Source: Deltaproteobacteria bacterium
GTDB lineage: Bacteria > JAGRBM01 > JAHCIT01
DNA: 64,000 bases
Direction of reading: 5' to 3'
NCBI GenBank assembly: GCA_026129095.1
Contig: JAHCIT010000012.1
Location: forward strand, 8,210-72,209
Shown: positions 25,871 to 36,136 of the stretch, piece after piece
Numbering within the stretch: the first letter of the stretch is position 1
Layout of the letters: each line of letters starts with the position of its first letter
Notes under the pieces: generated by a model
The model's database searches: none
What the model saw: only the letters and a program-made list of their open reading frames with translations
What the model was told of the DNA's origin: nothing
Made by a program: the position numbers and the translations under genes

Positions 25871-27247
25871 CTACAGGGTCACGGTCGCCTGCAGGTAGAG
25901 GAAGTGAGCGCAATGGGTCTTGATGACCGGGAATGACTGCCGGAACATCTTGCCCGGGTTGAACATGGAGTATCCAACCAGCACACCGACCGGCTTGTAT
26001 GGTTTGGCGGTTGCCGTCAGGTCCAGTTCACGGCCGAACTGCCGTGACGTCCGTCCGGCAAGCGGTGTGAGGGCGGCGGGGCCGACTCCGATCGCGCCTT
26101 CTTCTTTCACGGCCAGGAACTCGTGGTAGGCGGCCGCCAGCGTCACCCCCGAGACTTTCACGGAGAGTTCCGGGTTCAGTTCGTGAAGGTTCGACCACTG
26201 CATGAAGTCAATCAGGCCGTATTTGTTGTGGTTGGTCGGGAAGAGATTGCGGAACGCCCGGCTCCGGTTGTCGGCCGCATTCTTGTCACCCGATGCGAAA
26301 TTGTACTCGAACTCAAGTCGTGGTTCGATATCCGTGTCAGCCGTAAAACCGAAAGCCACATGGAAGGCCCCCGCACGGTGACGGAGATATCCGTCCTCGC
26401 CCCACTGGTAGGCCCCTTCAAGGCTCCAGTCCAGTTCGCCCCGCTTGGCCGCACGCAGCAGATGGGCGCCTATCGTGTGAAGTACCAGATCGTTGTCGCC
26501 TGGAAATGACGGCGGGGCGGCCCGCAATGCGCCGGCGTCGCGGTCGAGATAGTTCAGGTAGTAGGCTTCGGCGATGCCGAAGTTCTCGTCCTTGATCCTG
26601 CCGTTGATGCCGGTGAAATAGCCGTTTTCAGCGGCCGAGGCCGGGGTGATTAGGCCCGCCGGATCTCCCCTCGACACCAGAAAGCCGAAGGCATCAGCCC
26701 GGAACTTGTCTTTCTCGTAGGCAACAACGAAGCCGTCGAACGAGCGGGCACGGTTGGACCAGTCCAGTGTGCCGACCAGCCGGTGCTCTCCCAGGACGAA
26801 CTCCTGGCGTCCAAACTGGACCGACAGCCCCTCCACGCCGGACACATCCAGCCGTGCCCAGGCCTGATGAAGGGTGGTGCCCTCATCGTCGGCTGATACC
26901 CCGCGTGGAACATTGCCCGGCCCGTAAGGTGATCCCGTCAGGAGGGACGAGCCGAACTCCCTGGAATCCTGGAACTGCAGGAACAGGGTCACGCCGTCAT
27001 CGGGTTTGGCGGTCAGGTGGAGCCGGGTCCGGAGCAGGGCGAAGTTGTCGTTGTCATCCTTGGGTGGTGAAAGCCGGTCGAAATCGTAGTTGCCGCGGAA
27101 CTCATAGCGGGCCCGGATCTGGGCACCGGGTGTGATCTTGTCCCAGATGTCTCCACCTTCGCCGGGTGGGTCCGCTCTTACTGTTCCCGCTAGCGCCAAG
27201 ACCGAGGCTGTTACCAGCCCAAACAGGACTTTTCGATGATTTTTCAT
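25871..27247 (-). CDS. Alginate-export-type outer-membrane porin
   Basis: 458 residues from the ATG at 27247 with GGAGGAGG six bases upstream; an earlier in-frame start is not supported. A signal peptide (MKNHRKVLFGLVTASVLALAGTVRA) is followed by GAQIRARYEFRGNYDF, TRLHLTAKPDDGVTLFLQFQDSREF and QVGRQEF-like strands (LSVQFGRQEFVLGEHRLVG) typical of the alginate_exp (PF13372) beta-barrel family. The last residues alternate hydrophobic and end in LYLQATVTL, consistent with an outer-membrane barrel. A weak half-site of the TATGA operator lies 70 bp upstream. Confidence 0.82.
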   Translation of the reverse strand: MKNHRKVLFGLVTASVLALAGTVRADPPGEGGDIWDKITPGAQIRARYEFRGNYDFDRLSPPKDDNDNFALLRTRLHLTAKPDDGVTLFLQFQDSREFGSSLLTGSPYGPGNVPRGVSADDEGTTLHQAWARLDVSGVEGLSVQFGRQEFVLGEHRLVGTLDWSNRARSFDGFVVAYEKDKFRADAFGFLVSRGDPAGLITPASAAENGYFTGINGRIKDENFGIAEAYYLNYLDRDAGALRAAPPSFPGDNDLVLHTIGAHLLRAAKRGELDWSLEGAYQWGEDGYLRHRAGAFHVAFGFTADTDIEPRLEFEYNFASGDKNAADNRSRAFRNLFPTNHNKYGLIDFMQWSNLHELNPELSVKVSGVTLAAAYHEFLAVKEEGAIGVGPAALTPLAGRTSRQFGRELDLTATAKPYKPVGVLVGYSMFNPGKMFRQSFPVIKTHCAHFLYLQATVTL

Positions 27248-27316
27248 GTATGGCCTCCTCCCTGAGGCCGTTCTGGTTTCCCTGGCTACAGGGTGCCAAA
27301 ACGGGAGGGGCAGCGA

Positions 27317-27332
27317 TATGACAGTTAGCAGG
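27317..27332. promoter_or_regulatory. Degenerate TATGA-type site before the porin
   Basis: TATGA-CAGTTA-GCAGG: one perfect half-site and a poor second half, 70 bp before the porin start on the minus strand. Listed as weak. Confidence 0.3.
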
Positions 27333-27347
27333 TCGGATAAAATCTGC

Positions 27348-28754
27348 TTAGGGGCGTTTTTCAAGGACTTTCCGCTGCAGTTCGCGGACGTATCCGACGA
27401 CGTTGGCGATCTCCTCGTCGGTGAAATCGGCTTCTTCCCTGAATGAGTTCATGTTCGTTCCCGAGCGCCCGTCACGGATGGTGATGGCGAGGAACGAGTC
27501 GGGCATGTCGGCGAGCGCCCGGTGCGTCAGCCGGGTTCCCTTGGGCCCGCCTTCACCGTTGGCACCGTGGCACATCTTGCAGCTTTCGTTATATAGCTCC
27601 TTGCCGGATTCCACATCGGCCTGGGCCTTGTAGGCCCAAGGCTCCGGATCCTCGCTGGCGGCGTTGGAGTAGATGTAGCTGACCAGCGCATCGATCTCCT
27701 TGCGGCTGAGACCGCTCGATTCGGTGCTCCAGCTTTCCATCGGCGTTCCGGGCCGGCCTTCGATGATGGTCCGCCGGATGAATTCCGGGCCGGCGGCCTT
27801 GAGCATCTGCGGATGGCGTGCAGCCGGTATCATCCAGTCGAGGATCTCATCCTTGCGGCTCTTCAGGCCAGCATCGTGGCAGCCGGAACAGTTGCGCTTG
27901 TACAGCAGTTCGCCGTTCGGATTGTCCCTGTCCATGGAATCCCGGGAATGGACCAGTGCGCTCGGTATTCTCATATCCCGCAGCGACATGATGTAGACCG
28001 ACAGTTTCGTGGCGTCCTCGGGTGTCAGTGCATATTTCCGCATGGCTGAGCCGGGCACGACTTCCTGGGGATTCAGGAGGTGCTGCACGTGCCAGTTCTC
28101 GACGGTATGCGGGCCAGTAAGGTGTGCCATGGGAAAATGAGCGATGGGTTTTGAGCCGATGCCGTCCAGCACCGGCCCGCTGGATCCGCCCACGCCGCCG
28201 GTCTTGTGGCAGGAGTTGCATCCCATCTTGATGAAAAGGTCGGCACCGCCCGAAAGCAGCGGAGCGCCGTTGGCTTCGAGCCACTCCGAGGCATGGCAGG
28301 TGCGGCAGGACGCCTGGATGAAATCCTTCGAGTAGATCGGTTCATCCCAGTAGACATGCAGGTGCGGATTGTTCGCGTGCGCCTCGGCCGAGTTTGTCGC
28401 CAGTCCCTGGCCGTGGTGACAAACGCTGCACCCGTAGGTCTGGGGCTGGTGAGAGGCGAGCAGGTTGCCGGGGTGTGCGGTGAATGGCTGGGGCGCGTTC
28501 ACCATGTCGGTGTTCATCAGCCCCGTGTGGCAGGTGGAGCAGCGGTCGATCCGGCCCAGCTCGGTAAGAAAATGCTGCCTGAGGCCGGGCTCGAATGGCG
28601 TTTTACCGGCGGTCATCCGTGCATACTCGCGCTGGTGGCTCCGCCACTCCCGGAAATAGTTGTCCTCAAGGGCCGACATTCCGGCGAACACCAGCGTGAT
28701 CGCGGAAGCGACGAGAAGCACTGACGAGTACAGTTTTTTGTGCATGTTGGTCAT
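27348..28754 (-). CDS. Hexaheme c-type cytochrome of the Rieske/cytochrome b operon
   Basis: 468 residues with an N-terminal anchor or signal (LYSSVLLVASAITLVFAG). Six CxxCH motifs are visible in order: CSTCH, CSVCH, CRTCH, CNSCH, CSGCH and CKMCH. The C-terminal part from about residue 290 resembles two class I cytochrome c domains, and the N-terminal part is a multiheme domain. It follows cytochrome b by 9 bp as the last gene of the operon and probably takes electrons from the Rieske protein and passes them to periplasmic acceptors such as NirS or NorC. Confidence 0.88.
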   Translation of the reverse strand: MTNMHKKLYSSVLLVASAITLVFAGMSALEDNYFREWRSHQREYARMTAGKTPFEPGLRQHFLTELGRIDRCSTCHTGLMNTDMVNAPQPFTAHPGNLLASHQPQTYGCSVCHHGQGLATNSAEAHANNPHLHVYWDEPIYSKDFIQASCRTCHASEWLEANGAPLLSGGADLFIKMGCNSCHKTGGVGGSSGPVLDGIGSKPIAHFPMAHLTGPHTVENWHVQHLLNPQEVVPGSAMRKYALTPEDATKLSVYIMSLRDMRIPSALVHSRDSMDRDNPNGELLYKRNCSGCHDAGLKSRKDEILDWMIPAARHPQMLKAAGPEFIRRTIIEGRPGTPMESWSTESSGLSRKEIDALVSYIYSNAASEDPEPWAYKAQADVESGKELYNESCKMCHGANGEGGPKGTRLTHRALADMPDSFLAITIRDGRSGTNMNSFREEADFTDEEIANVVGYVRELQRKVLEKRP

Positions 28755-28763
28755 TATCCTCCG

Positions 28764-30357
<1,594 letters not shown>

Positions 30358-30365
<8 letters not shown>

Positions 30366-32256
30366 TCTCGTAAACCTCCCGGAACCTGAACTGCTCCATG
30401 GTGACTGCCCCGGTGGGGCAGCGTTCCGCACACAGGGCACACCGGATGCACCGGTCCTCGTCCTTCAGAATCACGCTCGTCTGGTCCGCTTCCCCGCCGA
30501 GTTCATCGACAAGGCGCCCGATTTCGGGGGTGCGCTCCAGTTTCGTGATGGGAATGATCTTGAGGCAGTCTTCCGGACAGACATCAACGCAGCCACCGCA
30601 CAGGATGCACAGGCTGGAATCGAACACCGTGTTGACGTCGCAGGAAAGGCAGCGATGCCCCTGCTGCCGGGCGTCGTCCAGCGAGAAGGTCCGCTCGACC
30701 GGAGACTGTACCGAGCGGAGCCGTTCCGCCACGTTGTGGGCAGGGGGTGCCTCCCGCTGCAGGCGTTCGTATCCGGCTTCGCGGTAGTAGTTGCCGCAGG
30801 GGGTGTGGCTGCTCTCGGTCCGGGTCTTGAGTGGAACCGCGTAGCCCAGGTCCAGGGCGACCGCCCTTGCTACCTTTTTTCCCGATGCCACCGCATGTAT
30901 GGCCAGCTTGGGGCCGTAGGCCGCGTCACCGGCGATGTAGACCCGCCGGTTCGCGGTCCGCCCGTGCTCGGCGTCGCAGGGGATGTTCCCCCGTGCATCC
31001 TTCTGGAGTCCCTCGATGCCGTCCAGCAGGGACCAGTCCACTGACTGCCCGATACACACCAGAATGGTATCGCACTCGATCACCTTGACCTGGTTCGTGT
31101 CATAGGTCGGGTTGAACCGGCCACTGGCATCCCGTAGCGACAGCACCTTGAGCAGCTTGATGCCCTTGACCCGGCCCTCGGAGTCCGTGATGACCTCGGC
31201 CGGGCCCCATCCGTTGTGCCGAACGACCCCTTCCTCCTCGCCTTCCAGGATTTCCACCTGGTCGGCGAGCATCTCGTGGAGTTCTTCCAGACAGGCGAGA
31301 TGGACCTCGGCTCCGGGCTCAGCCACCTGACGGGCCAGCCGGGTGGCGTCCCGTTCCACGTAGACACGCCGGACCGCCGTCCGGGCGGCATCGTAGGCGA
31401 CATTGCCGCCGCCGATGACGACAATTCGTTTTCCGATTCCGCTGGCCTCGCCCAGCGCCACGGAGCGCAGGAAATCGACCCCGCCAATCACGCCCTTCGC
31501 GTCGCCGCCGGGGACCCGCAGGGGCCGTGGAACCTTGGCGCCAACCGCCACGATAACGGCGGCATGGGTGCCGAGCAGGTTTTCGACCGTTGTGTCCTTG
31601 CCAACCTCGACCCCGGGCACGACTTCGACGCCGAGGGACCGGATGACATCGATCTCCGTCTGGATGAGATGGGGGGGAAGCCGGTAGTCAGGTATGCCAA
31701 CCGCCAGCATCCCTCCTGCAACCCGCTCACGTTCGTAAACCACGCTCTTGATACCGAAAATGGCGAGGTCATGGGCCGCGGCAAGTCCACCCGGCCCTGA
31801 ACCGATGATGGCCACCGAGTGCTGCGATTTCGGCGGATTCTTGAGCCGGTTCAGCAGCTCGTCCCGCAGCTGGCGGATATCCTCGCGATCGACGTTTTCG
31901 GTCTCTGGGTCGCTCCGGACGATCCATTCGAGCAGTTCCGTCCGGGTATGCACGCCCGATTCGGGGCCATACAGCTCGGTGACCACCCGCTTCAGCGGCC
32001 GTATCGCCACGGGAGCGTCAATCTTCCCGCGGCGGCAGGCGGCCTCGCACGGGGCGCCGCAGATCCGGCCGCAGATGGAGGCCAGCGGATTCGGGGCGCG
32101 GGCAATCAGGTAGGCCTTTTCGAACTCCTCGCGGGCGATAGCCTGTACGTAGGCTCGCGAGTCGGTGTGCACCGGACAGCCGGACTGGCAGGCGATCAGC
32201 TCCTTGTAGTAGCTGTCGTCAGGAATTGAGGCCCGGTATCTGGGTTCATCTTCCAT
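30358..32256 (-). CDS. GltD-like NAD(P)H flavoprotein with iron-sulfur domains, bc-complex associated
   Basis: 632 residues. The N-terminal Cys-rich module (CQSGCPVH, CGRICGAPCEAAC) matches the glutamate-synthase small-subunit iron-sulfur fold. Then come the FAD motif IIGSGPGGLAAAHDLA and the NAD(P) motif VVIGGGNVAYDAARTA. The C-terminus holds two [4Fe-4S] sets, CILCGGCVDVCP and CIRCALCAERCP. It sits between the Rieske/cytochrome c genes and cytochrome b and overlaps the latter by 8 bp. Similar flavoproteins occur in bc-complex operons of anammox bacteria and some others and are thought to link NAD(P)H to the quinone cycle. Confidence 0.88.
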
Positions 32257-32281
32257 GCGACGCCTGCCAGCCCGTCCGGGG

Positions 32282-32692
32282 CTACTTGGGTTCGACTCCG
32301 TCCACGGACAGGAATGACAGGAGCAGGTCGATCTGTTCCGTTGACAGCTCCGGATCAGGCATGCCGTCCGGGTAGGTCTTCTTGAGCTCGATGAGCCGGG
32401 GGTCGGTCTTGGCCAGTTCGGCGGGGTTGGCGAGGAACTTCTTCAGCCAGTCTTCTCCCCGGGCCTTGTACACGCCCTTCAGACCGGGTCCCTTTTCTCC
32501 GAGTTCGGACGAATCCGGCACGTGGCAGCCGGAGCACTGCTTGCGCTTGAAGACCCTGAGAGCCTTCGCGTACGTCTCGGCATCCACCTTGCGTGGAGAT
32601 GACGCCTGCGAGGACGTGACGAGCGTGGCCGTCAGCCCCGCCGCCAGAAACATTCCGAGCCCAACAGCCAGAAAAGACGTTTTCCTGATCAT
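32282..32692 (-). CDS. Small monoheme cytochrome c
   Basis: 136 residues from the ATG at 32692 with GGAGGT four bases upstream. A signal peptide (FLAVGLGMFLAAGLTATLVTSSQA) is followed by one CSGCH haem site and a probable axial Met in YPDGMPDPELSTEQIDLLLSFL, giving a class I cytochrome c. It lies between the Rieske gene and the flavoprotein gene and probably acts as the mobile or bound electron carrier of the complex. Confidence 0.85.
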   Translation of the reverse strand: MIRKTSFLAVGLGMFLAAGLTATLVTSSQASSPRKVDAETYAKALRVFKRKQCSGCHVPDSSELGEKGPGLKGVYKARGEDWLKKFLANPAELAKTDPRLIELKKTYPDGMPDPELSTEQIDLLLSFLSVDGVEPK

Positions 32693-32751
32693 GATTACCT
32701 CCATCGTTGTCCGCCTGCCGGTCCTGCCGGTGCGGGTGTTCAGTCCTGATT

Positions 32752-33228
32752 TCATACCAGAGTCTTGGTCCCAGCCTTTACGGGCTTCTTCAGGTCGACC
32801 ACCAGCGCCCCGTCTTCGGCCCGGGAGACATCCAGCCACTCCAGGGCCTTCGGTGCGGGGCCGCTCTCCACATTGCCGGCCGGTGAGAACATGGAGCCAT
32901 GACACGGGCACCTGAATCCCGTTTCGGCTTTCTGCACGATGCAGCCGAGATGCGTGCAGATGAGCGACATCACATGCAGTCCCTTTTCATCACGCAGGAC
33001 CATGACGTTATGCCGTTCGAGAATGCGGGAAGTTCCTTCGGGGAACTCGTTTGGAAACCCTAGCCGGACCTTCGAATCGGGTTCGTAATGCACGTTGGGT
33101 TTGGGCATCCGGAGCAGCCCCAGCAGGCCCGCGAACAGGGCGGCGGCGGCGGTGCCGAAAGCGGCGGTGTCGAGGAATTCGCGTCTGGTCACGCTGGCGC
33201 CGGCCGTATCGGCTGGTGAATGGGCCAT
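32752..33228 (-). CDS. Rieske [2Fe-2S] protein
   Basis: 158 residues from the ATG at 33228 with AAGGAGG upstream. A twin-arginine-type N-terminus (VTRREFLDTAAFGTAAAALFAGLLGLL) is followed by the cluster-binding motifs CTHLGC and CPCHGS at about residues 98 and 115. This is the first gene of the bc-complex operon (Rieske, cytochrome c, flavoprotein, cytochrome b, hexaheme cytochrome). A TATGA-type operator lies 69 bp upstream. Confidence 0.92.
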   Translation of the reverse strand: MAHSPADTAGASVTRREFLDTAAFGTAAAALFAGLLGLLRMPKPNVHYEPDSKVRLGFPNEFPEGTSRILERHNVMVLRDEKGLHVMSLICTHLGCIVQKAETGFRCPCHGSMFSPAGNVESGPAPKALEWLDVSRAEDGALVVDLKKPVKAGTKTLV

Positions 33229-33296
33229 TGCTATCGCCTCCTTGCTGGCAGTCGCGCCCTTCTGCTCCACGCTATTCGGTGGAATGCCGGGGACCG

Positions 33297-33312
33297 AATG
33301 ATGGATGTCATA
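33297..33312. promoter_or_regulatory. TATGA-N6-TCATA-type operator (one mismatch) before the Rieske operon
   Basis: AATGA-TGGATG-TCATA in the gap between the Rieske start and the stop of the upstream cytochrome gene, placing the bc complex under the same regulator as nirS. Confidence 0.68.
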
Positions 33313-33325
33313 GGACCTGCCATTA

Positions 33326-33796
33326 TTAGCGGCTCTCCGGACGGTTGCCATCAGTGGCCAGGTAGCCCATCAGGTCCGATATGTCGTTTTCGCTGAGGCC
33401 GAGAAATGGCATGACGGCCTCATATTGCTCTGAAAGCTGCCGTGCATCGCTGTCCGCCTGCCGCATCTGCTCCGGGTCGCGGAGCCATTCACGAAGCCAG
33501 CCGGGCGTCCGGCGCGACGTAACGCCCTTCAGGTCCGGGCACTTCCCGAAGTATTCGCCAAAGCCATGGCATCCATTGCAGGCGTGTCTTTTGAACAGGC
33601 GCTCGCCGCGTCTGAGAGATTCAGGATCCGTGGGCAGGTCAGCGGTTACGGGATCCGCCGGTTCCGGCTGGGGAGAGAGGCTGCCCCGAGGAACCTCCCC
33701 TGCCGGCCGGGAGGTCTGCAATGAAGTGGCGCAGCCAGCGGCGGCGAGAAAGAGGCAGGCAAGAAACCTGCCTGCCGGGATGGCCGGAGTTCGCAT
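33326..33796 (-). CDS. Lipoprotein monoheme cytochrome c
   Basis: 156 residues. The signal peptide ends in a lipobox, LAAAGC, so the mature protein is membrane-anchored. A Pro-rich linker of about 40 residues is followed by the haem site CNGCHGFGEYFGKCPDLKG and a C-terminal helix with FLGLSENDISDLMGYL. Only one haem motif. It follows the ScdA_N gene by 18 bp, so it ends the nitrosative-stress operon, but it may also belong functionally to the bc complex just downstream. Confidence 0.85.
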   Translation of the reverse strand: MRTPAIPAGRFLACLFLAAAGCATSLQTSRPAGEVPRGSLSPQPEPADPVTADLPTDPESLRRGERLFKRHACNGCHGFGEYFGKCPDLKGVTSRRTPGWLREWLRDPEQMRQADSDARQLSEQYEAVMPFLGLSENDISDLMGYLATDGNRPESR

Positions 33797-33814
33797 TTCC
33801 CCGGATGCTACCCG

Positions 33815-34018
33815 TCAGGAGGTTTTGGCGGCAAGCAGCGCTTCGATTTCCCTTTCGAGCTTCGCCAGGTCGATTCCGCCGGTTTTCGCCGCGTCCTCGA
33901 TGGTGCGTGCGCCGCCGCAGCAGGTGTCGATGCCGTACTCGCCCAGGATCCGCAGGACCCTGGGCTCGCGCTTGACGAGTTCATTGATGGTCTGCTTGCT
34001 CACCTGTTCTGTGGTCAT
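33815..34018 (-). CDS. Stand-alone ScdA_N (DUF542) domain protein
   Basis: 67 residues from the ATG at 34018 with GGGAGG six bases upstream. The whole protein matches the N-terminal domain of the ScdA/YtfE iron-sulfur repair proteins: TINELVKREPRVLRILGEYGIDTCCGGARTIEDAA, with the characteristic CCGG. The usual C-terminal hemerythrin domain is absent here and is supplied as separate genes at 17.3 and 25.3 kb. The start overlaps the preceding membrane gene by ATGA. Role: repair of nitrosylated iron-sulfur clusters (family knowledge). Confidence 0.88.
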   Translation of the reverse strand: MTTEQVSKQTINELVKREPRVLRILGEYGIDTCCGGARTIEDAAKTGGIDLAKLEREIEALLAAKTS

Positions 34019-34401
34019 GGGCGCCTCCCGAAGATGACTGAACCAATATTGAAGGCAAATACCAGAACGCCGGCGGCGGAGATGACCCCGCCGGCGAGCT
34101 GCGCCGGGATGGCCCCGGTCGTGCGTCCGAGCCAGAGCAGCAGCAGCCCGGTCACCGCCAGCCCGTAGTGCAGCCAGCCCAGGCCGGGGTAACGGAGCGG
34201 GCGTCCCTGGAATCTGGGGAAAATATGGTACGAAACGCCATAGATCAGGAACGCGACGAAACCGATCGTCTGCCCATGGGTATGAACATACCGGAGTTGC
34301 AGCGCATAGGGATTGTCGACGGCGAGGGCTGCGCCAAGGAGTGAGGCAAGGACGTGAACGAGCAGCGCGGTGCCGATGAATGCCTTGGATAGGGGGTTCA
34401 T
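34015..34401 (-). CDS. Small four-helix membrane protein, haem-copper-oxidase/NnrS-like
   Basis: 128 residues with about four transmembrane helices. Histidines appear in RYVHTHGQTIGFVAF, YGVSYHIFPRF and LGWLHYGLAV, resembling the haem-binding helices of NorB and of NnrS-like proteins; the segment is reminiscent of VVRTCHINLLVVWLL and GATYHIV of the NorB in this window. It overlaps both neighbours by four bases. A haem-bearing NO sensor or assembly protein is plausible; the family is not certain. Confidence 0.6.
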   Translation of the reverse strand: MNPLSKAFIGTALLVHVLASLLGAALAVDNPYALQLRYVHTHGQTIGFVAFLIYGVSYHIFPRFQGRPLRYPGLGWLHYGLAVTGLLLLWLGRTTGAIPAQLAGGVISAAGVLVFAFNIGSVIFGRRP

Positions 34402-35039
34402 GAGCGCACGCCGCCTTCATGTTGCGGGGCTGCGGTCTCGGCACGGACAATGGAACCGGGCTTATCCCATTCCTGCCTGACGAGTTTCCGGATGCGTTCA
34501 TTCCACAGCCTCTGGAATGCCGTCCGGTCTGTCGTCCCCTCTCCCAGCGCAGTCTGGAGATGGACGCCGAGTTCGGGGTCCGGCGGAACACGGCCGAGAT
34601 CGGCCGTAACGGCCACGGAGGCGCCAGTATCTGTTCGCGAGAAGTAAAACGTCCACGGCTTGAGGTCATCCGGATGGAACCGGAGCAGGCCCCGCCGCCG
34701 GAACCGTCCGCCCAGTCCGCCGAATCCGTTTTCGGCCGCGCCGCCGGTGATGAAGGTAAACACCTGGGAAATCGGGCCGTTGGACCCATCGGTGACTGCG
34801 CCGGGTATGTCGATGACGACCTCTCCGCGCCTGCCGGGTTCATCGCCATAAAGTTTCCGGATGGCGGCCCATGCCGCGAGATAGGCACCGGTAACTGTCG
34901 GGCAGAGATGCCCGGTCATCAGAATCATGTCTTCCAGCCGGTAGCTGAAGACATATCCTTCAGGCACGGAACCGAGCAGTTCCGCCAGCGGATCGCGCAT
35001 GCGGATCTCGAAGGCGGTGCCAGACAGGTCAGGCGGCAT
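34398..35039 (-). CDS. FmdE-like domain protein
   Basis: 213 residues. The segment MTGHLCPTVTGAYLAAWAAIRKLYG resembles the GHxCPG helix of FmdE-type proteins, which occur with formylmethanofuran dehydrogenase and in several metal-handling operons. The zinc-finger tail of some FmdE proteins is missing. It sits in a tightly overlapping operon with a PNPOx-like gene and NO-stress genes. Its actual function is unknown; binding of a metal or haem near the GHLCP motif is a guess. Confidence 0.55.
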   Translation of the reverse strand: MPPDLSGTAFEIRMRDPLAELLGSVPEGYVFSYRLEDMILMTGHLCPTVTGAYLAAWAAIRKLYGDEPGRRGEVVIDIPGAVTDGSNGPISQVFTFITGGAAENGFGGLGGRFRRRGLLRFHPDDLKPWTFYFSRTDTGASVAVTADLGRVPPDPELGVHLQTALGEGTTDRTAFQRLWNERIRKLVRQEWDKPGSIVRAETAAPQHEGGVRS

Positions 35040-35532
35040 TGGTATTCGTTCCCGTCACCGGCTGCTGCGCCAGTTCGGCGGTTGAAAAGTCGATGATCCC
35101 GCGGTCGGAGCGCCTGCCGCCGATGGAACGGACGGCGAACCGCCGGATGGGGCTCTGCCCCGGCGCCGCTTTCGGCCGCCCGTGCCCCTTCCGGGAAGCA
35201 CCGCGGAGCTGCTCGTACTTGTCGTGGTTTTTCTGCCGGACTGTTTCGATGAGGGCTGCCTCAGGCACGGGATCCAGGACGCAGTCTGCGATGACCGACC
35301 AGTAGACCGTCAGGTCCGGGGTGTAACCGTCCACTTCGATGCAGATGCGCGGATCATGGCTGAGGCAGTCGTGCTTCCGGCCCCGCTGGGGCAGCCGCAT
35401 GTAGAATGCCTCGCCGTCGAAATAGAACGGCATCGGAATGATGTACGGCCCGTCCGGGCCAATCATTCCAAGCCGTGCCAGTGGCGCCGACTGGAGCAGG
35501 CTGGCGATTTCGTTGTGATCAAGTTCCTGCAT
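35029..35532 (-). CDS. Pyridoxamine-phosphate-oxidase-like flavin-binding protein
   Basis: 167 residues with the split-barrel pattern of this family: the opening IASLLQSAPLARLGMIGPDGPYIIPMPFYFDGEAFYMRLP and the later DPRICIEVDGYTP strand. Members bind FMN, F420 or haem. The C-terminal 40 residues are basic and extend beyond the barrel. The stop overlaps the FmdE-like start by 11 bp. In this operon it could be an NO- or haem-related protein. Confidence 0.72.
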   Translation of the reverse strand: MQELDHNEIASLLQSAPLARLGMIGPDGPYIIPMPFYFDGEAFYMRLPQRGRKHDCLSHDPRICIEVDGYTPDLTVYWSVIADCVLDPVPEAALIETVRQKNHDKYEQLRGASRKGHGRPKAAPGQSPIRRFAVRSIGGRRSDRGIIDFSTAELAQQPVTGTNTNAA

Positions 35533-35541
35533 GACGGCCTT

Positions 35542-36018
35542 TCATGGTTTGGTGACTGTGAGGAAATATGCCTCGTCACGTTCCTCGATTGAAGCCGGGA
35601 TACCCCGCTGTTCGAGCATCTGGATCAGGTGGCCGGGCATGCGGCTGAGAATAGCCCGGACCGGTTGTGCCGGTCCCGACCGATCAACGGCCTCGAGTAT
35701 GAGCACCATTGGTTCCGGCGGTTCGAGCCCGCGAAGGTCCAGGACTCCTTCCGCGTTTTTGCGCGAATCGCCGGACTTCCTGGCGTATCTCTCCCCCGTG
35801 GAACTGATCCGGTAGCGGACATCGCCGGGCGTGCTCTGCATCAGGCTGGTTTGGGCGCCACGACGGCTGAGGAACGAGACGAGCGGTTTGGGGTCGAACG
35901 GGGTTACCAGCACGAACTCTTCGCCAGCCTTGAGGCGGTCAAACGCCGCAACGACGTGCTCGAACGGATCCGTGCCGCTTTCGATCATTCCCCTCACATC
36001 GACAATGGTGTATTCCAT
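35542..36018 (-). CDS. Tandem DUF2249 protein
   Basis: 158 residues made of two related halves: YTIVDVRGMIESGTDPFEHVVAAFDRL at the N-terminus and GVLDLRGLEPPEPMVLILEAV in the second half, both with the DxRGL opening of DUF2249, a SirA/TusA-like fold often found beside hemerythrin and denitrification genes. The second half ends in a GIPASIEERDEAYFLTV strand. It is the first gene of the minus-strand operon running down to 33.3 kb and diverges from the Crp/Fnr gene, with a perfect operator in between, 98 bp from its start. Confidence 0.82.
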   Translation of the reverse strand: MEYTIVDVRGMIESGTDPFEHVVAAFDRLKAGEEFVLVTPFDPKPLVSFLSRRGAQTSLMQSTPGDVRYRISSTGERYARKSGDSRKNAEGVLDLRGLEPPEPMVLILEAVDRSGPAQPVRAILSRMPGHLIQMLEQRGIPASIEERDEAYFLTVTKP

Positions 36019-36115
36019 GAACCCGGCTCATTGATATTGCCCCTTCAAAACGCCTAAGGCATGGGCAACAATCCCTTTCTCTCCGGCTACTGTAGGGGCC
36101 GGAACCTGTTTTTCT

Positions 36116-36131
36116 TATGAGAGTCATCATA
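36116..36131. promoter_or_regulatory. TATGA-N6-TCATA operator (perfect) in the Crp/Fnr–DUF2249 divergent promoter
   Basis: TATGA-GAGTCA-TCATA, ending five bases before the first possible start of the Crp/Fnr gene. In this position it would block that gene's own expression, while at about 98 bp from the DUF2249 start it could activate the divergent operon. Confidence 0.78.
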
Positions 36132-36136
36132 GGGAG

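Noticed and set aside
25871-27247. Alginate production locus
   Set aside because: Only a barrel of the alginate_exp family is present; no polymerase, epimerase or lyase genes accompany it, so it is treated as a general porin.
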